Positions 51,155-60,509 of a stretch of DNA of 64,000 nucleotides are shown here, piece by piece; within the stretch, counting starts at the first letter, position 1; every line of letters starts with the position of its first letter. A program made the translations under genes and the position numbers. The stretch spans positions 1,364,001 through 1,428,000 of the forward strand of contig OZ245769.1 of NCBI GenBank assembly GCA_965227745.1, read 5' to 3'. The notes under the pieces are model-generated. The model was not told where the DNA came from. It made no database searches and was given only the letters and a program-made list of their open reading frames with translations. This DNA is from GAS368 sp965227745. Its GTDB lineage: Bacteria; Verrucomicrobiota; Verrucomicrobiia; Opitutales; Opitutaceae.

Positions 51155-52606
51155 GTGAACCCCCGCTTGCGCTTCGCTCGCCGTCCCCTCGTTGCGGTCC
51201 TCGCCGCCCTGTCGTTTTCCCTCTGCGCTGGATTTGCCGCCGAGCGCCCGCCGAACGTCATTATCATTTTCACTGATGACCAAGGATACGGCGATGTCGG
51301 TGTGTTTGGGGCCAAGGGCTACACGACACCCAACCTCGACCGTCTCGCGAAGGATGGGGCGATGTTTACTAATTTCCACGTTGCGCAAGCGGTGTGCTCC
51401 GCCTCGCGCGCGGCGCTGTTGACTGGTTGCTACTCCAATCGCGTGGGCATCCACGGGGCTCTCGGGCCCAACGCCAAGATCGGCCTGAACCCTGAGGAGA
51501 CGACGCTCGCCGAGGTGATGAAATCGCGCGGCTACGCGACCGGCATGGCGGGAAAATGGCACCTCGGTCATCTCGCGCCGTTTTTGCCAGACAAGCAGGG
51601 CTTCGATGAATCGTTTGGCCTCCCCTACTCCAACGACATGTGGCCCTATCATCCGGAGGCCAAACCGGGCACGTACCCGAAGCTGCCGCTCTACGAAAAC
51701 GGGCAGGTGATCGATCCGGAAATCACGCCGGAGAAGATGACGCAACTGACGACGCGCTACACGGAGCGCGCGGTGTCGTTTATCGAGCGCAACAAGGATC
51801 GGCCCTTCTTTTTCTACCTCGCGCACTCAATGCCGCACGTGCCGCTCGCGGTGAGCGACAAGTTTCGCGGCAAATCTCAGAACGGCCTCTACGGCGATGT
51901 GATCATGGAGATCGATTGGTCCGTCGGCGAAGTCGTGCGCACGCTGGAGAAAAACGGCCTCGCCAACAACACCCTGCTCATCTTCACGAGCGACAACGGC
52001 CCGTGGCTGAGCTACGGCACGCACGCGGGCAGCGCCGGCCCGCTCCGCGAGGGCAAGGGTACCTCGTGGGAAGGCGGCACGCGCGTACCGTGTCTCATGC
52101 GCTGGCCGGGTCATATCCCCGCCGGCGCGCGGAGCGACGACTTTGTGATGACGATCGATTTGCTCCCCACCCTCGCCCAGCTCACCGGCGCAGCACTGCC
52201 GGAAAAGAAAATCGACGGCCTCGATATTTGGCCGCTGCTCTCCCGCTCGCCGGGCGCGAAGAATCCGCACGAGGGCTATGGCATTTGGTACGCGCAGAAT
52301 GAATTACAGGCGGTGGTGAGCGGCGATGGCCGCTGGAAACTGGTCCTGTCGCATCGCTACCGCACGCTCGCGGGTCGAGCCGGTGGGCGCGACGGCATCC
52401 CGACCAAGTACGAGGACGCGGACGTAGGTCCGCCGAAGCTCTACGAACTCTCAAAGGACCTCGGCGAAACAACCGATGTGGCGGCGGCGAATCCCGAGGT
52501 CGTGAAGACGCTGCTCGCCTTTGCCGACACCTGCCGCGCCGAGCTCGGCGATACGCTCACGAAACGCAAAGGCACCGGCAATCGCGACCCGGGCCGCGTA
52601 CCCTGA
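51155..52606 (+). CDS. Secreted sulfatase (formylglycine-type)
   Basis: A 483-residue sulfatase with a signal peptide cleaved near residue 29. The formylglycine motif CSASR starts at Cys81 (CxA/PSR), preceded by the metal-binding DDQGYGDVGVFG and followed by GKWHLG and TSDNGPWLSYG. It would hydrolyse sulfate esters on glycans, but needs a formylglycine-generating enzyme encoded elsewhere. The start is GTG at 51155 (cgctGTGAACCCC), the only start before the signal peptide. Substrate unknown; likely sulfated polysaccharide. Confidence 0.93.
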   Translation: MNPRLRFARRPLVAVLAALSFSLCAGFAAERPPNVIIIFTDDQGYGDVGVFGAKGYTTPNLDRLAKDGAMFTNFHVAQAVCSASRAALLTGCYSNRVGIHGALGPNAKIGLNPEETTLAEVMKSRGYATGMAGKWHLGHLAPFLPDKQGFDESFGLPYSNDMWPYHPEAKPGTYPKLPLYENGQVIDPEITPEKMTQLTTRYTERAVSFIERNKDRPFFFYLAHSMPHVPLAVSDKFRGKSQNGLYGDVIMEIDWSVGEVVRTLEKNGLANNTLLIFTSDNGPWLSYGTHAGSAGPLREGKGTSWEGGTRVPCLMRWPGHIPAGARSDDFVMTIDLLPTLAQLTGAALPEKKIDGLDIWPLLSRSPGAKNPHEGYGIWYAQNELQAVVSGDGRWKLVLSHRYRTLAGRAGGRDGIPTKYEDADVGPPKLYELSKDLGETTDVAAANPEVVKTLLAFADTCRAELGDTLTKRKGTGNRDPGRVP

Positions 52607-52675
52607 CCCTGAGCGCACGCAGTGAGTGCGATGGAAACTAGCATGACTGCGATCACACGCCGTGAACCACATCTG

Positions 52676-53629
52676 ATGTCGAACGCGAAAACAGCCCCCC
52701 TTTCTCTCCGCCCCCTCGCGCCCGAGCACCACGAGGCCTGCGCACAGCTCCTGCATCGCTCGCTCGTACATTGGTATCAGAGCCGCCTCGGCCAAGGCGG
52801 GCGCTTCGGCGAGAAGCATGATCCGTTTCGCCTTTTCGCCGAAGTCTATGCCGCGCTCGACCCAGGCGAAGCCATCGCCGCGCACGATGCGATCTCAGGC
52901 GAGCTACTCGGGGTGTGTTTCGTGCACCCGCGTCCGACGCACATCGCCGTGGGCATCGTCGCGACCGCACCGGAGGCTCAGGGCCGAGGCATCGCGCGGG
53001 CGATGCTCGCGCCGGTGCTGGAACGAGCGCGCCAGAGCGGAAGGCCGGCACGGCTGGTGTCGAGTTTGCTCAACCTCGACTCGTTTTCGCTCTACTCGCG
53101 CCTCGGCTTCGTGCCGCACACGATTTATCAGGATCTTATCGTGACAGTGCCAGCGACCGGTCTGCCGTCTCCATCGCCCGTCGGCGCCGAGCGCGTGAAG
53201 CTCACGACCGATCCGGCCCAGGCAGAGCGGCTCGCGACCTTCGAGTTCGAGTTGCAGGGCATTCAGCGCGAGCGCGACTACGCCTTCTTTCTCGCCAATC
53301 ACGTCGGCGACTGGCGCACCTACGTGATCGACGACGCAAGCGGCGCGCTCGCGGGTTTTATCGTCGCGAGCCACCACCCTTCGTGCACCATGCTCGGCCC
53401 CGGCGTGGCGCGCGACGAGAACACCGCCGCCGCCCTGCTCTGGACGGCGCTCGACGGCATGCGAGGCATGACTCCGGTGTTTCTCGTGCCCAGCGCGGCG
53501 GCGAAATTAATCCACCAGTGCTACGCTTGGGGCTGCCGCAATGTCGAGCTGCATGCCGCCCAAGCCACGGTGCCGGTTTCAGGCGCGCGCGGCGTGGCGT
53601 TTCCGACCTTTCTACCCGAGACGGGCTGA
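52676..53629 (+). CDS. GNAT protein with two acetyltransferase-like halves
   Basis: A 317-residue protein with a clear GNAT domain in the N-terminal half (VGIVATAPEAQGRGIARAML acetyl-CoA loop, then SLLNLDSFSLYSRLGFVPH) and a second, degenerate GNAT-like half (AGFIVASHHPSCTMLGPGVARDENTAAALL). The second half lacks a convincing acetyl-CoA loop. Substrate is unknown. It lies 69 bases downstream of the sulfatase on the same strand; the two need not be related. The start at 52676 is chosen as the first ATG before the conserved domain. Confidence 0.75.
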   Translation: MSNAKTAPLSLRPLAPEHHEACAQLLHRSLVHWYQSRLGQGGRFGEKHDPFRLFAEVYAALDPGEAIAAHDAISGELLGVCFVHPRPTHIAVGIVATAPEAQGRGIARAMLAPVLERARQSGRPARLVSSLLNLDSFSLYSRLGFVPHTIYQDLIVTVPATGLPSPSPVGAERVKLTTDPAQAERLATFEFELQGIQRERDYAFFLANHVGDWRTYVIDDASGALAGFIVASHHPSCTMLGPGVARDENTAAALLWTALDGMRGMTPVFLVPSAAAKLIHQCYAWGCRNVELHAAQATVPVSGARGVAFPTFLPETG

Positions 53630-53740
53630 GCCCTCGCACTTAAAGCGGACACCAAAGGCCACACGCCGGTCATCGCGAAAGACCTTCCACCATTGACGTC
53701 CTCGCGGTCACACGCAGAGTCCAACCAGGTCAATCCACTC

Positions 53741-53831
53741 GGAGGAGTGGCTGAGTTGGTTTAAGGCACCTGACTTGAAATCAGACGTGGGCGCAAGCTC
53801 ACCGGGGGTTCGAATCCCTCCTCCTCCGCCA
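53741..53831 (+). tRNA. tRNA-Ser (anticodon TGA)
   Basis: A serine tRNA with long variable arm. The acceptor GGAGGAG pairs with CTCCTCC, the anticodon stem CTGA/TCAG frames the loop with anticodon TGA (CTTGAAA), and a class II variable arm (GTGGGCGCAAGCTCAC) precedes the T arm. The CCA end is encoded at 53829-53831. Two other serine-tRNA features of this window share the long variable arm. Confidence 0.96.
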
Positions 53832-53849
53832 TTTTTTTGCGCGCCGGTT

Positions 53850-54638
53850 TTAGGCGATGGCTTTCACCAAACCGCCCTCGACGCGGATGGAAGAGCCGTT
53901 GATGCCGGATGCCAGCGGGCTGCAAACGAACGCGACGAGGTTCGCGATCTCGTCGACCGACTCGAAGCGTTTGAGGAGCGAGGTGGGACGGACTTTCTCG
54001 AAGAACTCCTTTTCAAAGGCGGCAAACGGCTGGCCACCGCTGAGCTTATTCACGAACTCCTCGACGCCCTCGGAGCGGGTCGGTCCGGGCAGCACGCTGT
54101 TGACCGTGACGGCCGTGCCGGCGGTGAGTTCGGCCAAGCCGCGAGCGACGGCGAGTTGCGCGGTCTTGGTCATGCCGTAGTGAATCATCTCGGAAGGGAT
54201 ATGCAGCGCGCTTTCGCTAGAGATGAAGATGATGCGGCCGCGGTTGCGCTTGAGCATGCCGTCGAAATAAACCCGGCTCAGCCGCACACCGCTCAGGACA
54301 TTGACGTCGAAAAAGCGCTGCCACTCGGCATCGGTGATCTCAGCGAAAGGCTTTGGGTCGAAAATTCCGAGGTTGTTGACGAGGATGTCCACCTGCGGAA
54401 ACGCGGCGGCGAGCTTCGCGGTGTCCTCGGCGGTGGCGAGATCGCCGGGAAATTTCTCCAGTTTGGCATTGGGTGCATCCGCGAGAATCCGCGTCACCGC
54501 GTCATCGACCGAGGCGGCCGTGCGACCATTGATGATGACGCGGGCGCCTTCGCGGGCGAGCGCCCGGGCAATGGCGAGACCGATGCCTTTGGTGGAGGCG
54601 GAGACGAGAGCGAGTTGGTTATCGAGCTGAAGATTCAT
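53850..54638 (-). CDS. SDR family oxidoreductase
   Basis: A 262-residue classical short-chain dehydrogenase/reductase. The nucleotide motif SASTKGIGLAIARAL (TGxxxGIG-like) starts near residue 13, NNLG follows near residue 85, the catalytic Ser is in FISSESA and Tyr/Lys in YGMTK, and PGPTRSEG marks the substrate loop. NADP-dependent reduction of an acyl or sugar carbonyl is likely; specificity is unknown. It converges on tRNA-Ser and lies downstream of the DUF1801 gene on the same strand. Confidence 0.92.
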   Translation of the reverse strand: MNLQLDNQLALVSASTKGIGLAIARALAREGARVIINGRTAASVDDAVTRILADAPNAKLEKFPGDLATAEDTAKLAAAFPQVDILVNNLGIFDPKPFAEITDAEWQRFFDVNVLSGVRLSRVYFDGMLKRNRGRIIFISSESALHIPSEMIHYGMTKTAQLAVARGLAELTAGTAVTVNSVLPGPTRSEGVEEFVNKLSGGQPFAAFEKEFFEKVRPTSLLKRFESVDEIANLVAFVCSPLASGINGSSIRVEGGLVKAIA

Positions 54639-54736
54639 GGAAACGTATTTGAAGAATGAAATCGGATGGCTCCGCTATTCATAACGGCCTGCTCCCATTC
54701 AGCAACTCGTCCCACGATGTGATCCGCCCCGCGCCC

Positions 54737-55228
54737 TCACACGTAAGTGATCCAAGCTCGCACGATGGCGGTGAGCGCCGCGCGGTGGGCGGCGATGCTG
54801 GATCCGGCGCCGAGCGAGACAATGCAGCGATCCTTTGCGAGCCACTTGATCAAGCCGGCGGGGTCGTCGATTTTCATTGTCATAACGTCCGCGCGAACCT
54901 TGGCGCCGAGGTGAAAGATCAACTGCACCTGGTCAGTCGAACGCAGGTGCGTCGTCGCAAAAAACTCCCTGGTACGGAAACTGGGCGCATTCCACTTGAT
55001 GCCGTCCGTGATCGCCGGGCTCGCGGCGAGGATGATTTGGCGCACGGCCTCGATGTCCGTCTTCAGCGGATGCTGCAGGGCGGCCATGAAATCGTCGACA
55101 GTCTCAGTTGCGGGCGCGGACTTCGCCGCGGGCTTTTTTGCCGGGGATTTTTTCGCGAGTGCCGTGGACAACGGCACTTTAGGCGCAGGCGATTTTTTCG
55201 ATACAGCCGGAGCTGAGGAGCGCTTCAT
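54737..55228 (-). CDS. DUF1801 domain protein with Lys/Ala/Pro-rich N-terminus
   Basis: A 163-residue protein. The C-terminal about 120 residues match DUF1801 (VDDFMAALQHPLKTDIEAVRQIILAA, KWNAPSFRTREFFATTHLRS, IFHLGAKVRAD), a small domain of unknown biochemical role. The first about 40 residues are Lys/Ala/Pro-rich (AKKSPAKKPAAKSAPATE), resembling histone H1 tails. The frame is open further upstream to 55366 but without domain character, so the ATG at 55228 is used. Confidence 0.8.
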   Translation of the reverse strand: MKRSSAPAVSKKSPAPKVPLSTALAKKSPAKKPAAKSAPATETVDDFMAALQHPLKTDIEAVRQIILAASPAITDGIKWNAPSFRTREFFATTHLRSTDQVQLIFHLGAKVRADVMTMKIDDPAGLIKWLAKDRCIVSLGAGSSIAAHRAALTAIVRAWITYV

Positions 55229-55347
55229 CGCCCCAAAGGAAAGGATCCCACCGTTCAAAAGCCAAGCCCACGGCAGAGAACTATAAGCACGCGGCGCAAG
55301 CGCCCACTCCACGGAACGCGGGTACCTTCGGGCCTTACTAACCGCGC

Positions 55348-55515
55348 ATGAGCACTCCCTCACCAAACAAACTCCCGAGCGAAATCACCAAACTGGACCA
55401 GCAGAACCAGCAGAAGAAAGACGCTCGTGCTCCACAACAGCCGGCCAAGGAAGCCCCAAAGCCGAAGCCCGCTGAGACCGGCAAACCCATCTGGGACAAG
55501 CCACATTCCTCGTAA
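55348..55515 (+). CDS. Small Lys/Pro/Gln-rich protein, possible gene
   Basis: An ATG-initiated frame of 55 residues, MSTPSPNKLPSEITKLDQQ and onward with PAKEAPKPKPAETGKP, ending WDKPHSS. Composition is low-complexity and probably disordered. Coding status is uncertain: there is no homologue I recognise, but an equally long frame on the other strand is probably its shadow, and the frame sits cleanly between the DUF1801 gene and tRNA-Ser(GCT). Confidence 0.45.
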   Translation: MSTPSPNKLPSEITKLDQQNQQKKDARAPQQPAKEAPKPKPAETGKPIWDKPHSS

Positions 55516-55540
55516 GCTACGCGGGCTAACAGGAAAAACC

Positions 55541-55632
55541 TGGCGGAGGGGAGAGGATTCGAACCTCCGACAGGATTTAAACCCTGTGGGGCTTTAGCAA
55601 AGCCCTGCCTTAGACCACTCGGCCACCCCTCC
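55541..55632 (-). tRNA. tRNA-Ser (anticodon GCT)
   Basis: On the minus strand the acceptor GGAGGGG pairs with CCCCTCC, the anticodon stem GGGCT/AGCCC encloses TTGCTAA, giving anticodon GCT, and the variable arm is long (class II). The discriminator is G and the CCA end is encoded at 55541-55543. Together with the TGA gene at 53741 this gives two serine isoacceptors within 2 kb. Confidence 0.96.
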
Positions 55633-56096
55633 GCTGAAGGGAGGGTTACGTTAGGTGGTGCGCGTTGTTCAGCGCAAGTGGTTTTTTCGCGGCCCCAGGA
55701 TGCTTCACTTGGGATACTCCAATCTCTTTCGTGGGATGATGCCGCCATTTACGAAACCAGTGACCCTTATTGAGTGTGAGTGATGGGGAATAAGGACGCT
55801 CCGAGCCCGATCTAGTCCACTCTCGATTGGGCCCTTCACATCACGTCTCCTAGGGGATCGGCGGACCGTGCCGTGAATTCCAGCCCGAATTGGTCATGAG
55901 AGATCAATCGCTGGATTCCGTCCTTGCAAATCGCAATCTATCGGTGCCTCCCGCCTGAATATGTTATTCCGAAGCCAGTAGGTGTAGCCTAATATTCACT
56001 TCGTATTCGATAGACAAAACATCTCGGGTTTGGAAAAAAGTGAGGTAGAGGCGCAACTGATATTTCTGTGCGACTCTCCACTTCATCTCCGACTTC
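55633..56096. other. Gene-free interval before the Ig-domain protein
   Basis: A 464-base stretch with no convincing gene. It is lower in GC than the surrounding DNA and I see no clear hairpin, tRNA or repeat in it. It should contain the promoter for the 1304-residue exported protein starting at 56097. Confidence 0.5.
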
Positions 56097-59000
56097 ATGT
56101 TTCGCTCCCTCTTCCTCAGCTTCGCTTTGTTTTGCGGTTTGCTTTCGCTCCTCGCGGGTTCTAACGCAGTCGCTCAAACGGCGGCCACAGCGCCCTGGAC
56201 CTTCACCGTCCGTTCGGGAGACGTCGTCTACTTCGTGGTGGGGACGCCCGCTCGCATTGAACGCTACGATCTGGCCGGCGAGCAGTGGCTGACGCCCACT
56301 TCACTGGCTACCACCGCCGCTTTGACTGCGTTTCACGTAGATGCCGATGCGATCTACTATGCCACGGACCGCGAGGTGATGAAGCGAGCGATGGATGGCT
56401 CGAGTGAAACTCCGGTGTACAATTCGCCCGCTACCGTCAGCGGTATCCTCACCGACTCGAGTTACATTTTCATTTTCAATTCCGGTTATTCAAACAACCG
56501 CATCGATAGCGTGCGCAAATCGGATAATCAGTTTGTTGCGACTTGGACGGGCACTTATAGCTTGGGCACCGGCTTCAGTATCAGTCCCGGACAACGCCGG
56601 ATCTACGGCATCAACAACCAGACCACCGCCTTTTCCACTATCGAGCTCGCCTACAACGCCAATGGCACGTTTGGGACAACGACGGAAATCTGGGGTGACG
56701 GTAATTTCGGCACTCGGTATCGCACTTGGCCGTCGCCCGACGAGCGCAAGCTAATCCGCAGCACCGGCGTGGTCTATTCGGTACCCGGACTAGCAGTCCG
56801 TGGAAGCCTTGCGGGCAACGCGGACGATGTTGCTTTTCATGGCAATGACGTGGCGATTGTCCTTCGCGGAAGCAAACTTGTCGCGTTCGACAACACCTTG
56901 CTAGAGGCGGGCGCCACCACGCTGGCAACGACCGCCTTTGGCATCGCGGTACGCTCGGGTCAGATATATGCCTTTGGCTCTGGTACAAACACCGCAGGCA
57001 TCGCGGTAACGAAAGTCGCCGTCTCCAGCCTTACGGCGGCCCAGCCCGGCGCAGCAATCGATCCGGCGCTAATATCGTACGTCCCGGACGACGTCTTGCA
57101 AGCGGAGGACGGCACGCTGCTCATGCTGTCGAAAAAACTCCAAAGCATTTTCCGCTGGTCGCCCTCCACGAGCAGCTACACTGCCTCGTACCCTCTGCTT
57201 GGATCGCCGACGAGTTTCACCTACTCGGCCACCCTCCGCCGAATTTATACCGCCTACAGCTCGGGTGCACTCTACCAAATCAAACTCGATGAAGGTGCCA
57301 CTGCAGAGGTCCCGTTCTACAATCTGCCCAGCTCACCCGGCCCACTCCTCGCGCTCGACGATCTGATCCTCGCGGGGACGGGCTATAGCTACTACGACTA
57401 TTCGCTGATCGATCGAAATGGCGTCAAAAAGACCACGCCCAACCTTTATGGCTACGCTACGATCGCGATGTGGTCTTCAGGGCAACGCCGCCTCTATTAT
57501 AGCGACTCCAGCACCTTGAAGTATACGCCCGTCGATACCAACGGCGGTTTTGGCACGGCAATTTCCGGACCGTACACCGGCTCGAACTATCCGCAATTTC
57601 CTCTCCGCCTCTCCACCGACGGCGGCAGTATTCTCGGAGTCAACGGTTACGTGTATCGAACGAGCGACCTGACTTACATCGGCTCGCTCTCCAATGCTTT
57701 TATCGACTCCGTGTCGCGCGCGGGGACTTGGGCGACGATCCGGGCGGCGGGCACAGAGACGCAGCTGCAGTTGTGGGCGAGTTCTTATTTCTTAGATCGC
57801 GGGTTCACGATGCCGGGTGTCCCGCTCCGAATTTTTACTCTTTCCGATGGCCGGTTGGCGGTGCTCAGCACATCGGCGGGCGACCTTAGCGGCGGCTACA
57901 GTTCACTGCGCAATGACGGTCGGCTGATCTTCTCGCTCGTCGATCCTACAGGTAGCGGAACCGTAAACTCCTCGCCCAATATCACGAGTGAGCCGGTGGC
58001 ACAGACGGTGTATCGCGGCCGCGCGGCGGCGTTTAGCGTAGTCTCCTCCGGTGGCTCCCTGACTTATCAGTGGCGCCGCAACGGCACGAATGTTTCCGGA
58101 GCCACCAACGCCACGCTATCTTTCACCTCCGCGCAAGACGCCGACGCGGGCTCCTATTCGGTGCTCGTTACCAATCCCTACGGCTCAGCCCTCAGCAAAA
58201 CCGCGGCCCTCGACGTGCAATCGCCTCCGCCCTCACCCGTGATCGCCACCCAGCCAGCCTCGGCGTTTGGCCTCCTAGGCGGCAGCGCGAGCTTCTCGGT
58301 ATCGGCGACGGGCGTGGGCCTCACCTATCAATGGCGTCGGGCTGCAACTGCGATCTCCGGCGCGACCAGCAACAGCCTTTCAATCTCCGGACTCACGGCT
58401 GGAGACTTCACCACTTATGACGTCATAGTGACCAATCCCGGTGGCAGCGTCACTTCGCAGACGGCCACTCTCACTGCGGCTACGCCTCCCACCATCGTCA
58501 CTCAGCCCACGGGCCAGCCGACGTCGCTCGGCGGTACGGCGACCTTTAGCGTGACGGCGAGCGGCGCGCCTGCGCCGGCCTACCGCTGGCTGCGAGCAGC
58601 TTCGGGGACGTCGACGTTTGTGGCCTTGAGCACAACCAGCACGTACAGCGGGGTCTTTACCAAAACCCTCACTGTCACCGGCGCGACACTTGCGATGAGT
58701 GGAGACCGTTTCCTGTGCGTCGTGGGCAATGGATACTTCGCCGATGTGACTAGCAACGCCGCCACCTTGACCGTCAGCGCCGCGCCGGTCTTCACCAGCA
58801 ACTCCAGCACCACGTTCATCGCGGGCATTTCGAATAGCTTCATCATTCAGGCGACCGGAACACCAGCCCCCCAGTTCACTGCTGTCGACTTACCCACTTG
58901 GGCTGCCCTGAATCCGACTACGGGCGTCCTTAGTGGGACTCCACCCAGTACGACGGGTTCGCCCTTCAGCATCCTCATCACCGCCGCAAACGGCACGCTG

Positions 59001-60011
59001 CCCAATGCCAGCCAGCTATTTTCCCTAAATGTGCAATCCACCGTCGGCGCACCAACGATCACGACGCAGCCCTTTAATCGCTCCGTTGGCATCGGCGCCA
59101 GCGTGACCTTCTCGGTGGTAGCAGCCGGAGCCGACCCTCTCACCTACCAATGGAGGAAAGACGGCGTGGCGATCACCTCCGCGACTCAAGCCAGCTTCAC
59201 GATTGCGCCCACCGCACTCACCGATGCCGGTCGCTACACGGTGGTGGTCAGCAATCCCGCTGGCAGCGTTACCTCAAATCCGGTTACCCTCAGTGTGGTT
59301 CCCGCTGGAGTGGTGGCGGTACATACGCCCGCGAGCGCCGGGTATCTCCCCGGCCAGCAGATTACGATTACCAACACGCTCACATACTCCGGGAGCGCAA
59401 CCGCGCTCGGCTGGCAGGTGCTTCTGCCCGAAGGCTGGACATTTGTTTCCGCTAGTGGAGCCCAGGGCGGTGTAAAACCCGCCCCCAACGCCACCTCACT
59501 TCTCGAGTGGGCGTGGACAGAGGTCCCAGCGAGCCCGCTCACGTTTTCGTACACGCTCAATGTCCCCGCTGGCGTGAGCGGCGACCAAGCCTTGTCCGCA
59601 CTGGTATCGCTGCGACTTGACGGCCCGGAAATCAAACTTCTCGCCCTGCCGGACCCACTTGTATTGCGCCGCCTTTCCGCCCACACGGCGGATACCGATG
59701 GCGATGGAAAAATCAGCCTTTTCGAACTGCTGCGAGTGATCCAACTCTACAACACGCGCTCAAACACCGTTCGCTCGGGCGCTTATCGGGTCGACCCCGC
59801 CGGGGAAGACGGATTTGCACCTGATTTCACGCGCAGCGGTACCGCCACGCTCCCAAGCTACTGTAGCGCCGACAGTAATCGTGACGGCTGCATTAATCTC
59901 ACCGAACTCACCCGCGTCATCGAACTCTACAACTACCGCAGCGGCTCCACTCGAACCGGTGCATACCACCCTCAGGCCAATACTGAAGATGGCTTCGAGC
60001 CCGGACCCTAA
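56097..60011 (+). CDS. Large exported Ig-domain protein with EF-hand-like C-terminal repeats
   Basis: A 1304-residue protein with a signal peptide (residues about 1-27). Residues about 30-620 look like a beta-propeller or repeated beta-sheet region with many Ser/Thr/Tyr residues. Ig-like domains follow at about 625-710, 718-800, 802-896 and 984-1070, with a putative-Ig (He_PIG-like) domain at about 898-980. A further beta domain spans about 1075-1190. The C-terminus carries two copies of a 60-residue repeat starting at residues 1199 and 1259, each opening with an Asp-rich calcium loop (DTDGDGKISLFELLRVI) and ending in a Gly-Ala-Tyr and DGF segment. A cell-surface or matrix adhesin role is likely; I do not know a specific function. 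Confidence 0.8.
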   Translation: MFRSLFLSFALFCGLLSLLAGSNAVAQTAATAPWTFTVRSGDVVYFVVGTPARIERYDLAGEQWLTPTSLATTAALTAFHVDADAIYYATDREVMKRAMDGSSETPVYNSPATVSGILTDSSYIFIFNSGYSNNRIDSVRKSDNQFVATWTGTYSLGTGFSISPGQRRIYGINNQTTAFSTIELAYNANGTFGTTTEIWGDGNFGTRYRTWPSPDERKLIRSTGVVYSVPGLAVRGSLAGNADDVAFHGNDVAIVLRGSKLVAFDNTLLEAGATTLATTAFGIAVRSGQIYAFGSGTNTAGIAVTKVAVSSLTAAQPGAAIDPALISYVPDDVLQAEDGTLLMLSKKLQSIFRWSPSTSSYTASYPLLGSPTSFTYSATLRRIYTAYSSGALYQIKLDEGATAEVPFYNLPSSPGPLLALDDLILAGTGYSYYDYSLIDRNGVKKTTPNLYGYATIAMWSSGQRRLYYSDSSTLKYTPVDTNGGFGTAISGPYTGSNYPQFPLRLSTDGGSILGVNGYVYRTSDLTYIGSLSNAFIDSVSRAGTWATIRAAGTETQLQLWASSYFLDRGFTMPGVPLRIFTLSDGRLAVLSTSAGDLSGGYSSLRNDGRLIFSLVDPTGSGTVNSSPNITSEPVAQTVYRGRAAAFSVVSSGGSLTYQWRRNGTNVSGATNATLSFTSAQDADAGSYSVLVTNPYGSALSKTAALDVQSPPPSPVIATQPASAFGLLGGSASFSVSATGVGLTYQWRRAATAISGATSNSLSISGLTAGDFTTYDVIVTNPGGSVTSQTATLTAATPPTIVTQPTGQPTSLGGTATFSVTASGAPAPAYRWLRAASGTSTFVALSTTSTYSGVFTKTLTVTGATLAMSGDRFLCVVGNGYFADVTSNAATLTVSAAPVFTSNSSTTFIAGISNSFIIQATGTPAPQFTAVDLPTWAALNPTTGVLSGTPPSTTGSPFSILITAANGTLPNASQLFSLNVQSTVGAPTITTQPFNRSVGIGASVTFSVVAAGADPLTYQWRKDGVAITSATQASFTIAPTALTDAGRYTVVVSNPAGSVTSNPVTLSVVPAGVVAVHTPASAGYLPGQQITITNTLTYSGSATALGWQVLLPEGWTFVSASGAQGGVKPAPNATSLLEWAWTEVPASPLTFSYTLNVPAGVSGDQALSALVSLRLDGPEIKLLALPDPLVLRRLSAHTADTDGDGKISLFELLRVIQLYNTRSNTVRSGAYRVDPAGEDGFAPDFTRSGTATLPSYCSADSNRDGCINLTELTRVIELYNYRSGSTRTGAYHPQANTEDGFEPGP

Positions 60012-60125
60012 AAAGGCCACCGCGAGGCCGGGGCAGTGAACCGATTCGGCTAAGAAAACTGAAGCGTTTAAACCTTTGGCCGATTCGGACCAGACGTCAC
60101 TTCCCCGTCGGTCCCCTCGCTATAA

Positions 60126-60509
60126 TTATCCAATCAGCTTGGTGTACGCCTCAGCACCGAGCAGTGCGCTGGCGTCGGCGGGGTTGGCCACCTTCATCTT
60201 GAGAATCCATGCACCCTCGTACGGGGCCGTGTTCAGTGACTCCGGGGCGCTATCAAGCGCGGTGTTAACGGCCGTGACGGTTCCGCCGACGGGCGCGTAG
60301 AGATCGCTCGCGGCCTTGACCGATTCAACGACGCCAAAGGTTTCGCCGGCCTTGAAAGTCGCACCGACCTTGGGGAGTTGCACGTAGGTGATGTCACCCA
60401 GAGAGCTTTGCGCGTAATCGGTGATGCCGACCGTCGCGGTGCCGTCGCTCTCGAGCTTCAGCCATTCGTGGGACTTTGCGTAGCGGAGATTCGAGGGGAC
60501 GTTGCTCAT
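60126..60509 (-). CDS. gcvH: Glycine cleavage system H protein
   Basis: A 127-residue lipoyl carrier that shuttles the aminomethyl group in the glycine cleavage complex. The lipoylation site is Lys65 in GVVESVKAASDLYAPV, and the start MSNVPSNLRYAKSHEWLKL is typical. Its start overlaps the gcvT stop by four bases (ATGA), so both are one unit. The gcvP gene is not adjacent within the window. Confidence 0.97.
   Translation of the reverse strand: MSNVPSNLRYAKSHEWLKLESDGTATVGITDYAQSSLGDITYVQLPKVGATFKAGETFGVVESVKAASDLYAPVGGTVTAVNTALDSAPESLNTAPYEGAWILKMKVANPADASALLGAEAYTKLIG

Noticed and set aside
55338..55748. Minus-strand frame over the small 55-residue ORF and tRNA-Ser
   Set aside because: It runs across a tRNA gene, so it cannot be a functional protein gene.
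55989..56177. Minus-strand 62-codon frame near the Ig protein start
   Set aside because: It overlaps the supported signal peptide region and has no domain or start context.
60012..60125. Direct repeat CCGATTCGG in the gap before gcvH
   Set aside because: Two short copies in a 114-base gap are not enough to support an element.
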